From Porphyromonadaceae bacterium UBA2751 (GTDB taxonomy: Bacteria; Bacteroidota; Bacteroidia; Bacteroidales; Muribaculaceae): a DNA stretch of 38,368 bases. The stretch is taken from contig DEJJ01000022.1 in the NCBI GenBank assembly GCA_002353285.1, positions 139,179 through 177,546 on the forward strand, in the 5' to 3' direction. The position numbers and the translations under genes are program-made. Shown in pieces: positions 38,338-38,368 of the stretch. Below the pieces are notes generated by a model, which was given only the letters and a program-made list of their open reading frames with translations, did no database searches and was not told the origin of the DNA. Numbering within the stretch: the first letter of the stretch is position 1; every line of letters starts with the position of its first letter.

Positions 38338-38368
38338 AGAAATTATAGATGGGCTAGAGGTTCTAGAT

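Overview
The window looks like chromosomal DNA of a Bacteroidales bacterium, probably a gut or oral member near Muribaculaceae or Prevotellaceae. The evidence is the recurrent TAnnTTTG promoter element, two giant alpha-2-macroglobulin-like proteins carrying SusC-type domains, a DUF4252 protein, a protein with a type-IX-secretion-like C-terminus, an OmpA-family protein and a typical Bacteroidetes HU. No rRNA or tRNA gene was seen, so the genus cannot be fixed.

Region 1 (about 1-10,630) is an AT-rich accessory island. On the minus strand it holds a truncated M48 peptidase, a YaaW/DUF3944-family protein, a 55-residue single-span membrane protein and a 375-residue protein with a glycine-rich membrane tail. 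A plus-strand P-loop protein resembling the ATPase part of CRISPR-associated Csx3 fusion proteins follows. Convergent with it is a tightly coupled three-gene operon: a coiled-coil/membrane protein, a large cytoplasmic histidine-kinase-type ATPase and a receiver-domain protein. Upstream of that operon lie a WYL-domain regulator and an XRE-type HTH protein. This arrangement (regulators, sensor, receiver, membrane effector) is the best candidate here for an undescribed defence or stress-response system; the function is inferred, not shown.

Region 2 (about 10,650-28,500) is ordinary core genome. It contains ppdK, a first alpha-2-macroglobulin-like gene, HU, and a run of two rhomboid proteases, an endonuclease/exonuclease/phosphatase-fold protein and an M3 metallopeptidase. 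After these come a small secreted protein, a DUF4252 protein, and an operon of an RsiV-like lipoprotein, rsmG and a metallo-beta-lactamase-fold hydrolase.

Region 3 (about 28,500-38,368) begins with a second alpha-2-macroglobulin paralogue. It keeps a full SusC-like carboxypeptidase-regulatory plus TonB-plug insertion that is eroded in the first copy. A 110-residue secreted protein with a type-IX-like tail, a branched-chain aminotransferase, an HD-domain hydrolase and an OmpA-family protein follow. Most transcription units end in clear hairpins, which are listed.
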